Counted from the stretch's first letter, positions 29,559 to 39,337 are shown. The stretch is 44,653 nt of DNA from Candidatus Hydrogenedentota bacterium (GCA_029565395.1 JAKQOG010000269.1:1-44653); one strand, 5' to 3'. Numbers and translations: made by a program. The notes: generated by a model from the letters alone, not told the origin.

Positions 29559-30611
29559 ATGAAGCAACTTGCCGATATAAATGTTTTATCCTTTACGCCG
29601 ATTATCACCCCTCGGCAATTGAAAACCGAGTTGCCGATCCCGCCGGAATCCGCGGAAACGGTGGCACATGCCCGGCAGGTGGTACATGATATTTTGGAAA
29701 GCAACGATCATCGTATTATCGGGATTGTGGGACCGTGTTCGATTCATGATACGGAAGCGGCCCTGGATTATGCGCAGCGGCTGCAAAAACTCCGGGAGGA
29801 TATTTCAGACCGGATTTTTCTGTTAATGCGGACGTATTTTGAGAAGCCCCGTACAACGGTAGGCTGGAAGGGACTCCTGAGCGATCCATTTTTGGACGGC
29901 AGCCATGATGTCCCGGCGGGGTTGCGCAAGGCACGTGAACTCTTATTGAAAATCACGGCGCTTGGGGTTCCAACCGCAACGGAATTGCTGGATCCGATTG
30001 TGCCGCAATACATCGATGACTTGGTGAGTTGGGCGTCGATTGGGGCGCGCACGTCGGAATCGCAGACGCACCGGGAAATGGCGAGCGGCCTGTCAATGCC
30101 GATAGGGTTCAAAAACAGTACGGACGGCAATCTCCAAATCGCGATAGATGCCATGGTTTCATCGTGTCATCCTCACCACTTTTTGGGGATAGATTCCGAT
30201 GGGACCACATGCGTAGTGGCAACGCGGGGCAATTGCGCGTCGCATATCATTCTTCGGGGCGGCCGCGGACGTCCTAATTATGATCCAGTCACGGTGACGG
30301 ATACCGAAGAGCGGATGCGGAAAGCCGGGCTGGAGCCACGCATCATGGTGGATTGCAGTCATGCCAATTGCGGTAAACGTCCGGTATTGCAGGGGCATGT
30401 TCTGCAAGACGTAATCGCACAACGCCTGGAGGGTACGAAATCACTGTTTGGCTTCATGATGGAAAGCAATCTCAAGGCGGGGAGCCAAAAAATCCCGGCG
30501 GATATTAAAGCATTGGAATATGGCGTCAGCATTACGGACCCCTGCCTCGACTGGGACAATACGGAAAAACTGCTTCGGAAAACATATGAGCGGCTTGCCG
30601 GGTCCGTATAA
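29559..30611 (+). CDS. aroG: 3-deoxy-D-arabino-heptulosonate 7-phosphate synthase (type I)
   Basis: A 350-residue DAHP synthase of the AroFGH type, which condenses phosphoenolpyruvate and erythrose 4-phosphate in the first step of aromatic amino acid synthesis. Motifs: IGIVGPCSIHD, MRTYFEKPRTTVGWKGL, GVPTATELLDPIVPQYIDDL, the PEP-binding GARTSESQTHREMASGLSMP, GFKNSTDGN and the metal-binding VDCSHANCGK. The ATG at 29559 gives the normal family start; the frame is open upstream but does not look like protein. Feedback type cannot be told. It stands alone, with no other shikimate genes nearby. Confidence 0.95.
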   Translation: MKQLADINVLSFTPIITPRQLKTELPIPPESAETVAHARQVVHDILESNDHRIIGIVGPCSIHDTEAALDYAQRLQKLREDISDRIFLLMRTYFEKPRTTVGWKGLLSDPFLDGSHDVPAGLRKARELLLKITALGVPTATELLDPIVPQYIDDLVSWASIGARTSESQTHREMASGLSMPIGFKNSTDGNLQIAIDAMVSSCHPHHFLGIDSDGTTCVVATRGNCASHIILRGGRGRPNYDPVTVTDTEERMRKAGLEPRIMVDCSHANCGKRPVLQGHVLQDVIAQRLEGTKSLFGFMMESNLKAGSQKIPADIKALEYGVSITDPCLDWDNTEKLLRKTYERLAGSV

Positions 30612-30735
30612 GTCTTTGGGTTTATTTTGGCAGCGATGGGGCGGCAATGTTCGCGTTTAACCAATTCCTAACGTTTTCCCAATAGAAGATAAACGCTGAT
30701 CGATTATAATAATGTAAAAGTAAGGACCGGCAATC

Positions 30736-31422
30736 ATGGCAAAAATTAGTGTCCTGGTGGTGGAAGATGAGGAAGACATCCTTGAGCTTGTAGCATACAA
30801 CCTGACGAAAGAGGGGTATCAGGTAACTAAAACCATGTCCGGAGAAGAGGCATTACGGGTGGTGCATGCCAATCCTCCCGGCCTGATCATTCTTGATTTA
30901 ATGCTTCCGGAAATCGACGGTCTGGAAGTATGCCGCCGTCTTAAGCGGGATTCGCGCACACACCATATACCCATCGTAATGCTCACCGCAAAGGGGGAAG
31001 AATCAGATATCGTGGCGGGATTGGAATTAGGCGCGGAGGACTACATCACCAAGCCGTTCAGCCCGCGTGTGCTCCTTGCGCGCATCCGCGCAGTGTTGCG
31101 GCGCCAGGAAACGGGCGAAGCAAACGCGGAAAAATCCATTACATTGGGCAAGTTAACCATTCATCCCGGCCGGCGTGAAGTACTGCTGAACGGAATATTG
31201 CTGGATCTGACCTATACCGAGTTTGGCGTGCTGCATCTGCTGGCGCGCCGTCCAGGCTGGGTGTTTACACGGTATCAGATTGTGGATGCCATCCGGGGCG
31301 AGCATTACGCAGTTACGGAACGCGCGGTCGATGTACAAATTGCAGGCTTGCGCAAAAAACTTGGCCCGGCTGGTGATTGTATAAAGACGGTTCGCGGCGT
31401 CGGCTATAAATATCAGGAATAA
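30736..31422 (+). CDS. phoB: PhoB-type response regulator
   Basis: A 228-residue OmpR/PhoB-family regulator. The receiver domain has the acidic pocket VVEDEED, phospho-acceptor Asp54 (LIILDLMLPEIDG), Thr84 and Lys106 (YITKPFSP). The C-terminal winged helix includes LDLTYTEFGVLHLLARRPG, VFTRYQIVDAI and RAVDVQIAGLRKKLG, ending TVRGVGYKYQE. A TATAAT at 30705-30710 lies 25 bases before the ATG. The kinase gene begins two bases after its stop. Phosphate starvation is the usual signal, but no pst genes or Pho boxes are visible here. Confidence 0.85.
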   Translation: MAKISVLVVEDEEDILELVAYNLTKEGYQVTKTMSGEEALRVVHANPPGLIILDLMLPEIDGLEVCRRLKRDSRTHHIPIVMLTAKGEESDIVAGLELGAEDYITKPFSPRVLLARIRAVLRRQETGEANAEKSITLGKLTIHPGRREVLLNGILLDLTYTEFGVLHLLARRPGWVFTRYQIVDAIRGEHYAVTERAVDVQIAGLRKKLGPAGDCIKTVRGVGYKYQE

Positions 31423-31424
31423 CC

Positions 31425-33191
31425 ATGCGCACCCGGCCCCTTATATGGCAAATCTTCTCCTCCTATTTTCTGATCATCGTACTGGCGGTGCTGATTATCA
31501 CGGGATATACCAGCCGCTCCATTCAACAGTTCTTTCATGCACAAATCATCGCCGATTTGCAGGTGCGGGCGCGGGTCACTGGCGATCGTGTATTGGAAAA
31601 ACTCATCGTCAATTCACCGGATTTGCAGCCCCTTTGCCGTGAACTTGGGCCGGAAATCAATGCGCGCATTACAGTAGTGTTGCCTTCGGGCGTGGTGGCG
31701 GCGGATTCGGAAGAAGATCCAACCCAAATGGAGAATCACGGGGATCGTCCGGAAATCCAGCAGGCAATCCAGGACAGGGCAGGTTCCGCGGTCCGCTTCA
31801 GCCACACCATGAATAAAAACATGATGTATGTGGCATTGCCACTTAAAAACAACAGCCAGATGGCGGGAGTGGTGCGGGTGGCGTTTCCGCTCACACGGCT
31901 GCAGAATGCGCTTTCCATGGTTTATGCTAAAACTATTACGGGCGGCGTTATCACTGTAATTTTAGCGTTGTTGGTAAGTTGGTATATAGCGCGTAAGTTG
32001 AGCCGCCCCCTGAACGAAATGAAGTCGGGTGCGGAACGATTTGCCCAGGGTGATTTCAGTCAGCCGGTAGCGCTTCCAAAGACGCAGGAAATGAGCCGCC
32101 TGGCGCAGGCATTGAATTTGATGGCGGCGCAAATGGATGACCGCATTCAGACGGTCGTAAGCCAGCGCAATCAGCAGGAAGCAGTGCTATCAAGCATGGT
32201 GGAGGGCGTTATCGCTTTAGACGGCGAACAGCGGGTTATCAGCTTGAACCAGGCCGCCGCGCGGCTCATCGGTGTGCCGTTTGAGCAGGCACAGGGACAG
32301 CTTCTAACAGAAATCATAGGCAATCCTTCCTTAAAGGCCTTTGTGCTGCATTCGCTGGAAACGTCCGCGCCCATGGAAAGCGAAATCAGTGTTCAGGGAC
32401 AGGAAACGCAGATTCTCCAGGCACACGGGTCGGTGTTGCGCGATGCACAAGGCGAGGAAATCGGCGCGGTAGTGGTATTGAATGACATTACCCGGTTGCG
32501 GCGTCTGGAGCAGGTGCGCCGTGACTTCGTGGCGAATGTGTCGCATGAATTGCGCACGCCCATCACATCCATCAAGGGATTTGTGGAAACCCTCCTCGAT
32601 GGGGCAATGGACAGCCCGGAGGATGCGCGGCGATTCCTGCAAATTATCGCCAAGCAAGCCGACCGGCTGAACGCCATCCTGGGAGACTTGCTCACGCTAT
32701 CACGGATCGAGGAGGAGGAGCGGAAATCGCTGATCCAGATTGAACAGGGCAGCCTGTACGACGCGCTCACAGGTGCGATCCAGCAATGCGAAGGCAAGGC
32801 GGAGGAAAAAAATATGCACATCGTCCTGGAATGCGATCCGGCGATTGCAGTGCCAATGAATGCTTCATTAATTGAGCAAGCGGTGGCCAATCTAATTGAC
32901 AATGCAGTCAAATTCAGCGATTCTGGGAAAGAAGTGCTTGTGGCCGGGATACAAACAAATGAAGAAACAATTATCCGTGTGGAAGATCATGGCTGTGGCA
33001 TCCCGGCGGAATACCTGCCTCGCCTGTTCGAGCGGTTTTACCGCGTGGATAAGGCGCGGAGCCGAAGCATGGGTGGAACGGGACTGGGTTTGTCGATTGT
33101 CAAGCATATTGCGAAAGCGCATGGCGGGCATGTGACTGTTGAGAGCACGGTGGGACACGGCAGCATGTTTTCGATCCATTTGCCGAAATAA
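31425..33191 (+). CDS. phoR: PhoR-type sensor histidine kinase
   Basis: A 588-residue membrane kinase. Two membrane helices (about 10-30 and 165-190) enclose an extracytoplasmic sensor region. A HAMP linker follows (ARKLSRPLNEMKSGAERFAQ), then a PAS domain (about 245-350: VLSSMVEGVIALDGEQRVIS) and the kinase core. His374 is in RDFVANVSHELRTPITSIKG. The ATPase motifs are NLIDNAVKFSDSGK, EDHGCGIPAEYLPRLFERFY and GGTGLGLSIVKHI. The PAS plus core layout is that of PhoR/ResE/VicK kinases. Two bases separate it from the regulator, so they form one operon. It ends nine bases from the convergent 33201 gene. Confidence 0.88.
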   Translation: MRTRPLIWQIFSSYFLIIVLAVLIITGYTSRSIQQFFHAQIIADLQVRARVTGDRVLEKLIVNSPDLQPLCRELGPEINARITVVLPSGVVAADSEEDPTQMENHGDRPEIQQAIQDRAGSAVRFSHTMNKNMMYVALPLKNNSQMAGVVRVAFPLTRLQNALSMVYAKTITGGVITVILALLVSWYIARKLSRPLNEMKSGAERFAQGDFSQPVALPKTQEMSRLAQALNLMAAQMDDRIQTVVSQRNQQEAVLSSMVEGVIALDGEQRVISLNQAAARLIGVPFEQAQGQLLTEIIGNPSLKAFVLHSLETSAPMESEISVQGQETQILQAHGSVLRDAQGEEIGAVVVLNDITRLRRLEQVRRDFVANVSHELRTPITSIKGFVETLLDGAMDSPEDARRFLQIIAKQADRLNAILGDLLTLSRIEEEERKSLIQIEQGSLYDALTGAIQQCEGKAEEKNMHIVLECDPAIAVPMNASLIEQAVANLIDNAVKFSDSGKEVLVAGIQTNEETIIRVEDHGCGIPAEYLPRLFERFYRVDKARSRSMGGTGLGLSIVKHIAKAHGGHVTVESTVGHGSMFSIHLPK

Positions 33192-33200
33192 AACACGGAT

Positions 33201-34505
33201 TTATCGGATGACATTCAAACCAATCTGAACATCACCGTTTTCCGACTGGTTTTCGATCTTGGCGCCACCGCGCAGGCGGCATCCGGTGATGACAGCGGAT
33301 TCCACCTCTTTTCCGATAAGGATCTGAGGCTTTGCCGCGTCAAAAAAATCACATCCCTGCAAAATGGCGGAGCCGCCGTTAAGCCGGACACAAGGCGAAG
33401 CGGCATCCGCTCTTCCCCAAGCGGAAAAATGGCAGGCGTTTAGAGTAAGCGTGTTTTTACCTCCCATGATGACTTGTTCATTGGTTTCCTTGATGGCCCA
33501 GAAGCCGCAATTAGTGAATTTCACCGGCCCTTCGTTTTCCGGGGCAATGATGACCGTGCTCATAATCTGGGCATTCAGAAATTCAATGCCTGCATGCCCC
33601 TGACTTGCATCCACGCGCACCGCCTCGTTGCAGATATCCGCACCGCATTGCGTCAGCACAACATTCGGCGCGCCTGCATCGGTTTTAATGAAGTGGTATC
33701 CAATTTTTGGGAAAATACAAAAGCAATTGGACATGTATTCCCAATCAGTTCTGCCGATGACAAAGCCCTTAAAATGTGTCCGCAAATACTTCTCAATATC
33801 GAGTTCGTTGAAATTAGCAGAGGGATGGCGTGCCCGGCCCCAGGCGTGCGGATTGAAATGCACATTTTGGATACGCCCAATATCAGTGCACTTATCCACG
33901 AAAATACCGATCGTGAGCGGTTGTCCGAAGAGATTTTCGATATAATGGAGCTCATTGGAATATGTCCCGAAATCCAGCCCTTTATAGGGATTGGCCATAG
34001 TGACATTAATCACCGAGCAATGCATTCCAATGCCCTGAATACACCATGGATAGGGTTGAATATCCGAAGGAACCTGCTCCGGATAGAAGATGGTTATCCC
34101 CATGATTGCGCTGCTTTGATGCAGTTGAATCAAAGGTGGACCGTTCTCGTCGCCCCGGCTGCCCGTGGCATATAGAATGGTTCCCTTTCCAATATCCGTG
34201 TGATGTGGCGCTTCCCACACTCCTTTCAACGTAACACCCTGCGGGATTGACAAGGCCCCTGCAATCAAATACGTTCCCGCGGGAGCAAACACGATGCCGC
34301 CTTTTGATTCGGCGGCTTTAAGCGCGTTCTGGAATGCCTGTGTGTCGTCTGAGACGCCATCAGCTTTTGCCCCAAAATCTCTCACGGACGCAGTCCATGG
34401 AGTAGTGATATCTTTGACGGCCGGGGTATCCTGTGCATTCGCGCCGTCACAAAAAAATGTAAAAAGTAATAGAAATCCACCGACAAATGGGATTGCCTTC
34501 GGCAT
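33201..34505 (-). CDS. Secreted pectate-lyase-superfamily beta-helix protein
   Basis: A 434-residue exported protein. The start at ATG 34505 follows AAGGAG; the signal peptide is AIPFVGGFLLLFTFFCDGANA. The mature part opens ASVRDFGAKADGVSDDTQAF and GGIVFAPAGTYLIAG, the hallmark of the pectate-lyase-3 / Pectate_lyase_SF right-handed beta-helix, followed by PQGVTLKG and many short turns. The family includes polysaccharide lyases, rhamnogalacturonases and phage tailspike-like proteins. No catalytic residues could be assigned, so the sugar target is open. It lies alone, convergent with the kinase gene. Confidence 0.75.
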   Translation of the reverse strand: MPKAIPFVGGFLLLFTFFCDGANAQDTPAVKDITTPWTASVRDFGAKADGVSDDTQAFQNALKAAESKGGIVFAPAGTYLIAGALSIPQGVTLKGVWEAPHHTDIGKGTILYATGSRGDENGPPLIQLHQSSAIMGITIFYPEQVPSDIQPYPWCIQGIGMHCSVINVTMANPYKGLDFGTYSNELHYIENLFGQPLTIGIFVDKCTDIGRIQNVHFNPHAWGRARHPSANFNELDIEKYLRTHFKGFVIGRTDWEYMSNCFCIFPKIGYHFIKTDAGAPNVVLTQCGADICNEAVRVDASQGHAGIEFLNAQIMSTVIIAPENEGPVKFTNCGFWAIKETNEQVIMGGKNTLTLNACHFSAWGRADAASPCVRLNGGSAILQGCDFFDAAKPQILIGKEVESAVITGCRLRGGAKIENQSENGDVQIGLNVIR

Positions 34506-34608
34506 TGCAGTTCTCCTTGTCCTTCGCGGAATATTTTCTTGCACAGAAGATCCCGCTACTTGGCTTTTTCAGGACTATACACTATTATTCCCGCGGGAGT
34601 AACTGTAA

Positions 34609-35592
34609 ATGAATGCTCGTGATCGACTCAAGCAATGGTATGCGGGAAATTCAGTTCCACCACCGTTATTGGAGGCGGAATTTGCCGAAGGCACCCTGGA
34701 AGCCTGGGCTCAGCGGAAGTTATTGACGGATTGCACCGCCGAGGCTTTCTTCGGCATCGACCGTCAGGAAGAAATGGAATTAACCTGGCGGCGGGTTCCG
34801 GAGGAAAAATCGCCGCTCGTCTGCAAAGAAGATCTTCCTGCATTACTGAATGCGTATGATCCCCGCGATGCCCGCCGGTTTCCCCCGGATTGGCCGTCGC
34901 GCGTGGAAACATGGAAGAGTCGAGAACATCTATTATTTGCATCGCCGTGGAATGAAGGACTGTTCCAGATTTTGGGCATATCGAACGGCGCTTCATTGGA
35001 TGCGGTGCTGAGGGGATTGTGTGAGCGGCCGGTGCTGGCGGAGGCGGCCATGGAACACTATGCGCAATTCCTGGTGGATTTTTTAGACCGGCTGCTGCCG
35101 CAGGTGGAGGTGGATTTCGCAATCTTGTATGAGCCCATCGCTTCGAATCACGCGTCCGTCATATCCGCGGACATGTACAGGCATTTTGCCTTTGCCGCCT
35201 TGCGCCGGGTGATGGACTGCCTGGATCGGCACGGAGTCCGGTTGCGCGTGATGTGGTCCACGGGTGCGGTCCAAGCCTTTATTCCTGTATGGCTTGACGC
35301 CGGAGTTACCGGTTTGAATATCGAGGAATGCGGACGATCCGGCATCTCCTATAACAATCTGCGAAAAACCTTTGGCAAAGGCCCTGTTTTATTTGGGGGG
35401 ATTGATTGGCGCACCGTAGCGTCCGGTCCCACCGCCATAGATGAGCTTTTGGAACAGCAAGTGCGGCCATTACTTGAACAGGGCCGGCATATCCCCTATC
35501 TCGACGATTCGATCCGCATATATATGCCGTTTGATGCATTCTGTTATTACCGGCTTCGTCTAAACAGGCTTCTCGAAGAAGTATTCGCGTAG
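34609..35592 (+). CDS. URO-D-superfamily protein (methyltransferase-like)
   Basis: A 327-residue soluble protein of the uroporphyrinogen-decarboxylase fold. Supporting segments are HYAQFLVDFLDRLLPQVEVD, YEPIASNHASVISADMYRHF, GVTGLNIEECGRSGIS, KTFGKGPVLFGGIDWRTVAS and GRHIPYLDDSIRIYMPFDAF, laid out as in the MtaA / UroD-like corrinoid methyltransferase relatives. The usual UroD substrate motifs are absent from the N-terminus, so it is not the heme enzyme. The real substrate is unknown; PVC-type genomes carry many such paralogues. It begins divergently from the 33201 gene with about 100 bases between them. Confidence 0.65.
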   Translation: MNARDRLKQWYAGNSVPPPLLEAEFAEGTLEAWAQRKLLTDCTAEAFFGIDRQEEMELTWRRVPEEKSPLVCKEDLPALLNAYDPRDARRFPPDWPSRVETWKSREHLLFASPWNEGLFQILGISNGASLDAVLRGLCERPVLAEAAMEHYAQFLVDFLDRLLPQVEVDFAILYEPIASNHASVISADMYRHFAFAALRRVMDCLDRHGVRLRVMWSTGAVQAFIPVWLDAGVTGLNIEECGRSGISYNNLRKTFGKGPVLFGGIDWRTVASGPTAIDELLEQQVRPLLEQGRHIPYLDDSIRIYMPFDAFCYYRLRLNRLLEEVFA

Positions 35593-35697
35593 CCTTGATT
35601 TCTAACAGGATAAACATGCACGTCCTAAAAAAAGCTGAAGCGAATAACGTGTATAAACGTTGATAACCATAGGTAAACATAACACCGCGTTTTTCTT

Positions 35698-35844
35698 GTC
35701 ATTGCGAGTGGCCCACCTCCTTCGGCGGCGATTCGTAGAAGAAAGTAAAATGCGAGGTTGGGAGGGCGAGGCTCCTGCCGAGCCGTCAAAACAAGATCAA
35801 CAAGGCATATTTTTTTTACGGCTCGGCAGGAGCCTCGCCCTCCC
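35698..35844. repeat. Intergenic repeats: palindrome copy 2 and a half GTCATTGCGAG element
   Basis: The 332-base gap 35593-35924 holds two repeats. A perfect palindrome with 26-bp arms (35760-35785 and 35819-35844, identical to copy 1) surrounds a 33-base centre. A lone GTCATTGCGAG arm sits at 35698-35708, without a right partner. Apart from these I saw no gene in the gap; the frame crossing it encodes EGEAPAEP only because of the repeat. Confidence 0.88.
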
Positions 35845-35924
35845 GAACACTTCCTCCTTTGTCTTTGCGGTGAGACCTAATTTCGCGGTACGATGTGCAT
35901 TGGCGAATAGGAGATAGGAACCCC

Positions 35925-37172
35925 ATGGAAACGCATAGTAATGTTACACGGCGCGTGTTTTTGGGCGCGCTCGGCGCGGGAGCTGCAGGAATGGCTTTGG
36001 CGCAAATGAACACTACCTCACCCGCTCCCCAGGCAAAGGAGACTCCCATGACGAAATATTGGATGCACGGATTTGGCGGAACTGATCCCAAAGCGACGGC
36101 CCGTACCATGAAGGAGGCGGGATTTAACGTGGTGGTGGCGGGCGGAGACGCCGTGATTGCTGCGGTGCGTGAAAATGGGATGGAATCCTGGCTCTGTGGC
36201 GGGGCGTTCGGCGTGGGCAACGACGAATTGGCGATGATGGCGATCAATGTGAAGGGGGAGCCTAAAAAGTGGTTTGGTTCAGGCTGTCCAAATAGCCCGG
36301 CGATCCGGGAGCGCAGCCTGAAGTCATACACGGGCATGGCCGCCACGAAGAACATTCAGGGCATTCTGGTGGATGGGTGCCGGTTCGCATCGCCCGCCTC
36401 CGGATTGGACGCCTATTTCACCTGCTTTTGCGATGTCTGCAAGGAAAAAGCGGAAAAGTTGGGGTTTGATTTCGCGCGTATGAAGCAGGATGCCACCACA
36501 CTCTATGAGACGATTGCCGCCAAAGGGAAAACCAGTAAGCGTGCGGCGGCATGGCTGGAATCGCCGGCGGGTGTTGTCGAATTTCTCACACAGCTTCCCG
36601 GACTCTTGGATTGGCTGAGGTTTCGTCGGGTATGCATCACGGAGCATTTCCGCAACCTGAGCGAGATCATCCATGAAGCCAAATTGCGCATGGGCGTATA
36701 CATTTTCACACCGTCACTCGCACCGCTGGCCGGTCAGTCGTATGTGGACCTTGCAGAGTTCATGGATGTCTTCGCGCCAATGATTTACCGCAATTATCCG
36801 GACAAACCGGGCGAGGCATGTTTGAATTGGGAAGTGACCAATATTCCGGAAGAAATCGGCGTGGCCGGAACGCCACAGGAAGCTTCGGTGATGTCGCTTG
36901 TGCTGAGTTGGCTCAATCTGGAACAGGTGGTGACGGCCCGCACCATCCAGGAAATCCGCGCGGAACTTCCCCCGGAAGCCGTGGGACACGAGACAAAAAT
37001 GGCGCGCGCGATCATCGGACCAGATAAGGAACTCGCCCCCATTATATACATTGATGATCCGCTCATGGCGAAAACGGCAGATCTCACGCGAAAGAACGGT
37101 GCAAACGGCGTAAATTTCTTTGTATATAAAGATGCCTGGGCCGACATGGTGCGCCCGGCCATTGTGAAATAA
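35925..37172 (+). CDS. Tat-exported TIM-barrel-like protein with Cys-rich motif
   Basis: A 415-residue protein of unknown function. The ATG at 35925 is preceded by AGGA; the Tat signal is TRRVFLGALGAGAAGMALAQ. The mature part looks like a glycoside-hydrolase-type TIM barrel: YWMHGFGGTDPKATARTMKE, GFNVVVAGGD, ILVDGCRFASP, a CFCDVCKEKAEKLGFDFARM segment resembling the CxxC region of Gluco-hydrolase-like GHL proteins, and VFAPMIYRNYP. The ER-type CxxC may bind metal. It is followed 12 bases later by the GH116-like gene, so both are likely part of one sugar-processing operon. Confidence 0.55.
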   Translation: METHSNVTRRVFLGALGAGAAGMALAQMNTTSPAPQAKETPMTKYWMHGFGGTDPKATARTMKEAGFNVVVAGGDAVIAAVRENGMESWLCGGAFGVGNDELAMMAINVKGEPKKWFGSGCPNSPAIRERSLKSYTGMAATKNIQGILVDGCRFASPASGLDAYFTCFCDVCKEKAEKLGFDFARMKQDATTLYETIAAKGKTSKRAAAWLESPAGVVEFLTQLPGLLDWLRFRRVCITEHFRNLSEIIHEAKLRMGVYIFTPSLAPLAGQSYVDLAEFMDVFAPMIYRNYPDKPGEACLNWEVTNIPEEIGVAGTPQEASVMSLVLSWLNLEQVVTARTIQEIRAELPPEAVGHETKMARAIIGPDKELAPIIYIDDPLMAKTADLTRKNGANGVNFFVYKDAWADMVRPAIVK

Positions 37173-37184
37173 GGAGTTGCCGTC

Positions 37185-39212
37185 ATGATGATTCTGTCCG
37201 CACTGCTGTTTCTTGAAGCTGCGCCGCATTTGATGACTATCCAATCTCCGGGCTATACAACACCGGTGAGTGGCGTATGGTATGCCCCGGAAGAAGCGAA
37301 AAGCGCAATGCCACTGGGCGCACTGGGCACGGGATTTGTCGAACTCACCTCCAACGGCGCCTTCGGCAATATGACCTGCGAGAACAATTGGACCAAACCG
37401 GTTCCTTGTGCGCCAAAAAGCGGTATTGAACTCCGGGTGAAGAATAAGACCGTGCGCTTGTTTCCCAAGGAAGATCCATGCGCTTCTTTACGCCTGTGGG
37501 GACATTTCCCCATGGCCGATCTGTCATTTACCGATATGTTCAAACCCGTGGAGGTTCGTCTGAGAGCATTTACCCCACTCATTCCCAGAGATTACGAGCT
37601 TTCCGCACAGCCCCTGGTATTGTTTCATCTCACCGTGTATAACCGCCGGCATGAAAACACGGATGTTTCCATCGCGCTGCAATGGCAGGTGGAAAACAAA
37701 CAGGAGCCCGTATCCGTCCCGTTTTTCAATGGTATTCGGCTCGATCTTCCGGAAGGGTCATATGCAGTTGCGGCGGAGGGGGATGCACGATGGAAGGTGC
37801 TATATGACTCGCCGGAAAAAGATTGTATCCGAACGGAGGCCTTATGCAGTCTTGCCTCCGGCGAAACCGCGGATATTGTGCTGGCATTGGCCTGGCATTT
37901 TCCCACCTGGACCTCCAGTGACGGCGAAACACTGAAACACCGGTATGCAACGTCCGCCAAAGATTCCCAAGCAGTCGTAGAAGCGGTGCTTCCCAAGGCG
38001 AAAGACATCGAGAGCCGGATTATCGCGTGGCAATCAGCCATTTATGCGAGCCGAACCCCGGATTTGCTAAAAGACGCTGTCATAAACAGCTTGTATATTC
38101 TGGCGCGAAATTCCTGGTGGATGGACGATGGGCGCTTTTTCCAGAGCGAGTCGTTCACCGGCTGCCCTATCACCGAAACGTTTGTCTGCCGGTATTATGG
38201 CTCATTCCCGCTAGCGATGTTCTGGCCGGAATGCGAACGCGCCACGATGCGCACCGTGGCAAAGACGCAAGCGGAAAGCGGAGAAATCCCCTTCGGATTC
38301 GGAACGCCGATGGGGTCCCGCTCACCAATGTTCCATGTGCAGCACCCGATTGTCTCTTCGGAGTTCGCGCTCACCACATGGCGTAATTTCTCGTTGTGGC
38401 GCGACGAAGAATATCTCAAAGAGATGTATCCGTCGGTGCAGCGCGCACTGCGGTATGCGATGACGCTCGATAAGGATCAAGACGGCCTCACCGACGAAGA
38501 TCCCGGAAGCGAGAAGGGATTTCCCGCCAATCAATACTACGATATCTGGCCGTGGTGGGGCGTCAGTGCGTATACCGGCGGGATCTGGCTTGCCACGCTC
38601 CGCGCAGGTGAGGAATGTGCTAAACAACTCAACGATATGGCCTTTGTAGAGGAATTGCGCGGATGGCGGGAACGCGGCGCAAAATCATATGAGGAAAAAC
38701 TCTGGACGGGCCAATATTACCGGCTTTATAACGATGTGACGAAAAACCGCAAGAGTGATACTTCGCTTACGAACGCCCTTTGCGGACAATGGTATGCCTA
38801 TGCGGCGGGCCTCGGTGAATTGCTCCCTCGCGATCATATCCTGAGCGTGATTGATACGGTACTGAAAAGGAATGTTGCCGCCACGCCCTATGGGGCGGTG
38901 AATGGCGTGACGCCCGATGGAAAACCCGATGAAACCTTTCCCGATCATTCCGCCGTAAATACCATTGGAGAAACATGGAATTTCTGCGCGATGATGGCCT
39001 TCGCCGGGCGCAAGGACGATGCCATCACACTCTTCAACCGCAGTTATGAAAACATCCTCCTCCGCCAAGCCACCCCGTGGAATATCCCCTGGAGCCTCGA
39101 CCGCGAAACCGGCGCAATCAAATGGGGCATCCATTATTACTCCAACCCCTGCGTATGGACCTTGTTTCAGGCGCTTGATCCGGAGGGATACGCAACATTG
39201 GGGAAATTTTGA
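37185..39212 (+). CDS. GH116-like glycosidase (beta-glucosylceramidase family)
   Basis: A 675-residue protein. The N-terminal beta-sandwich starts with MPLGALGTGFVELTSNGAFG, typical of GH116 (bile-acid beta-glucosidase GBA2 and bacterial relatives). The C-terminal (alpha/alpha)6 barrel contains TETFVCRYYGSFPLAMFWPE with a likely nucleophile Glu331, and NQYYDIWPWWGVSAYTGGIW with likely acid/base Asp453, ahead of LATLRAGEECAKQL. Bacterial members hydrolyse beta-glucosides and beta-xylosides; GBA2 acts on glucosylceramide. The N-terminus has a short hydrophobic stretch (MMILSALLFLEAAP), a weak signal. AAGGAG precedes the ATG. It is followed by palindrome copy 3. Confidence 0.8.
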   Translation: MMILSALLFLEAAPHLMTIQSPGYTTPVSGVWYAPEEAKSAMPLGALGTGFVELTSNGAFGNMTCENNWTKPVPCAPKSGIELRVKNKTVRLFPKEDPCASLRLWGHFPMADLSFTDMFKPVEVRLRAFTPLIPRDYELSAQPLVLFHLTVYNRRHENTDVSIALQWQVENKQEPVSVPFFNGIRLDLPEGSYAVAAEGDARWKVLYDSPEKDCIRTEALCSLASGETADIVLALAWHFPTWTSSDGETLKHRYATSAKDSQAVVEAVLPKAKDIESRIIAWQSAIYASRTPDLLKDAVINSLYILARNSWWMDDGRFFQSESFTGCPITETFVCRYYGSFPLAMFWPECERATMRTVAKTQAESGEIPFGFGTPMGSRSPMFHVQHPIVSSEFALTTWRNFSLWRDEEYLKEMYPSVQRALRYAMTLDKDQDGLTDEDPGSEKGFPANQYYDIWPWWGVSAYTGGIWLATLRAGEECAKQLNDMAFVEELRGWRERGAKSYEEKLWTGQYYRLYNDVTKNRKSDTSLTNALCGQWYAYAAGLGELLPRDHILSVIDTVLKRNVAATPYGAVNGVTPDGKPDETFPDHSAVNTIGETWNFCAMMAFAGRKDDAITLFNRSYENILLRQATPWNIPWSLDRETGAIKWGIHYYSNPCVWTLFQALDPEGYATLGKF

Positions 39213-39227
39213 AATTTTGCTGTGTTT

Positions 39228-39337
39228 GGGAGGGCGAAGCTCCCGCTGAGCCGTAGAACTAAACATACCTTTAATATCTTGTGTATCCAGGCTTCCCCGA
39301 TCTTGTTTGAACGGCTCAGCAGGAGCTTCGCCCTCCC
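39228..39337. repeat. Long dispersed palindrome, copy 3 (diverged)
   Basis: Arms at 39228-39253 and 39312-39337 are homologous to copies 1 and 2 but differ at three left-arm positions: G to A in GCGAAGC, T to C in CTCCCG, C to T in GCTGAGCC. The first and third have matching changes in the right arm (GCTTCGC, GGCTCAGC), so the hairpin is kept. Only the middle one is unmatched. It separates the convergent GH116-like and 39490 genes. The remaining 150 bases to 39490 contain the short repeat-like GATCAGCCCGATCATCCGG with nothing else. Confidence 0.88.

Noticed and set aside
35816..36355. A minus-strand frame ending in EGEAPAEP
   Set aside because: It is antisense to the Tat-exported protein and the ending comes from the palindromic repeat.
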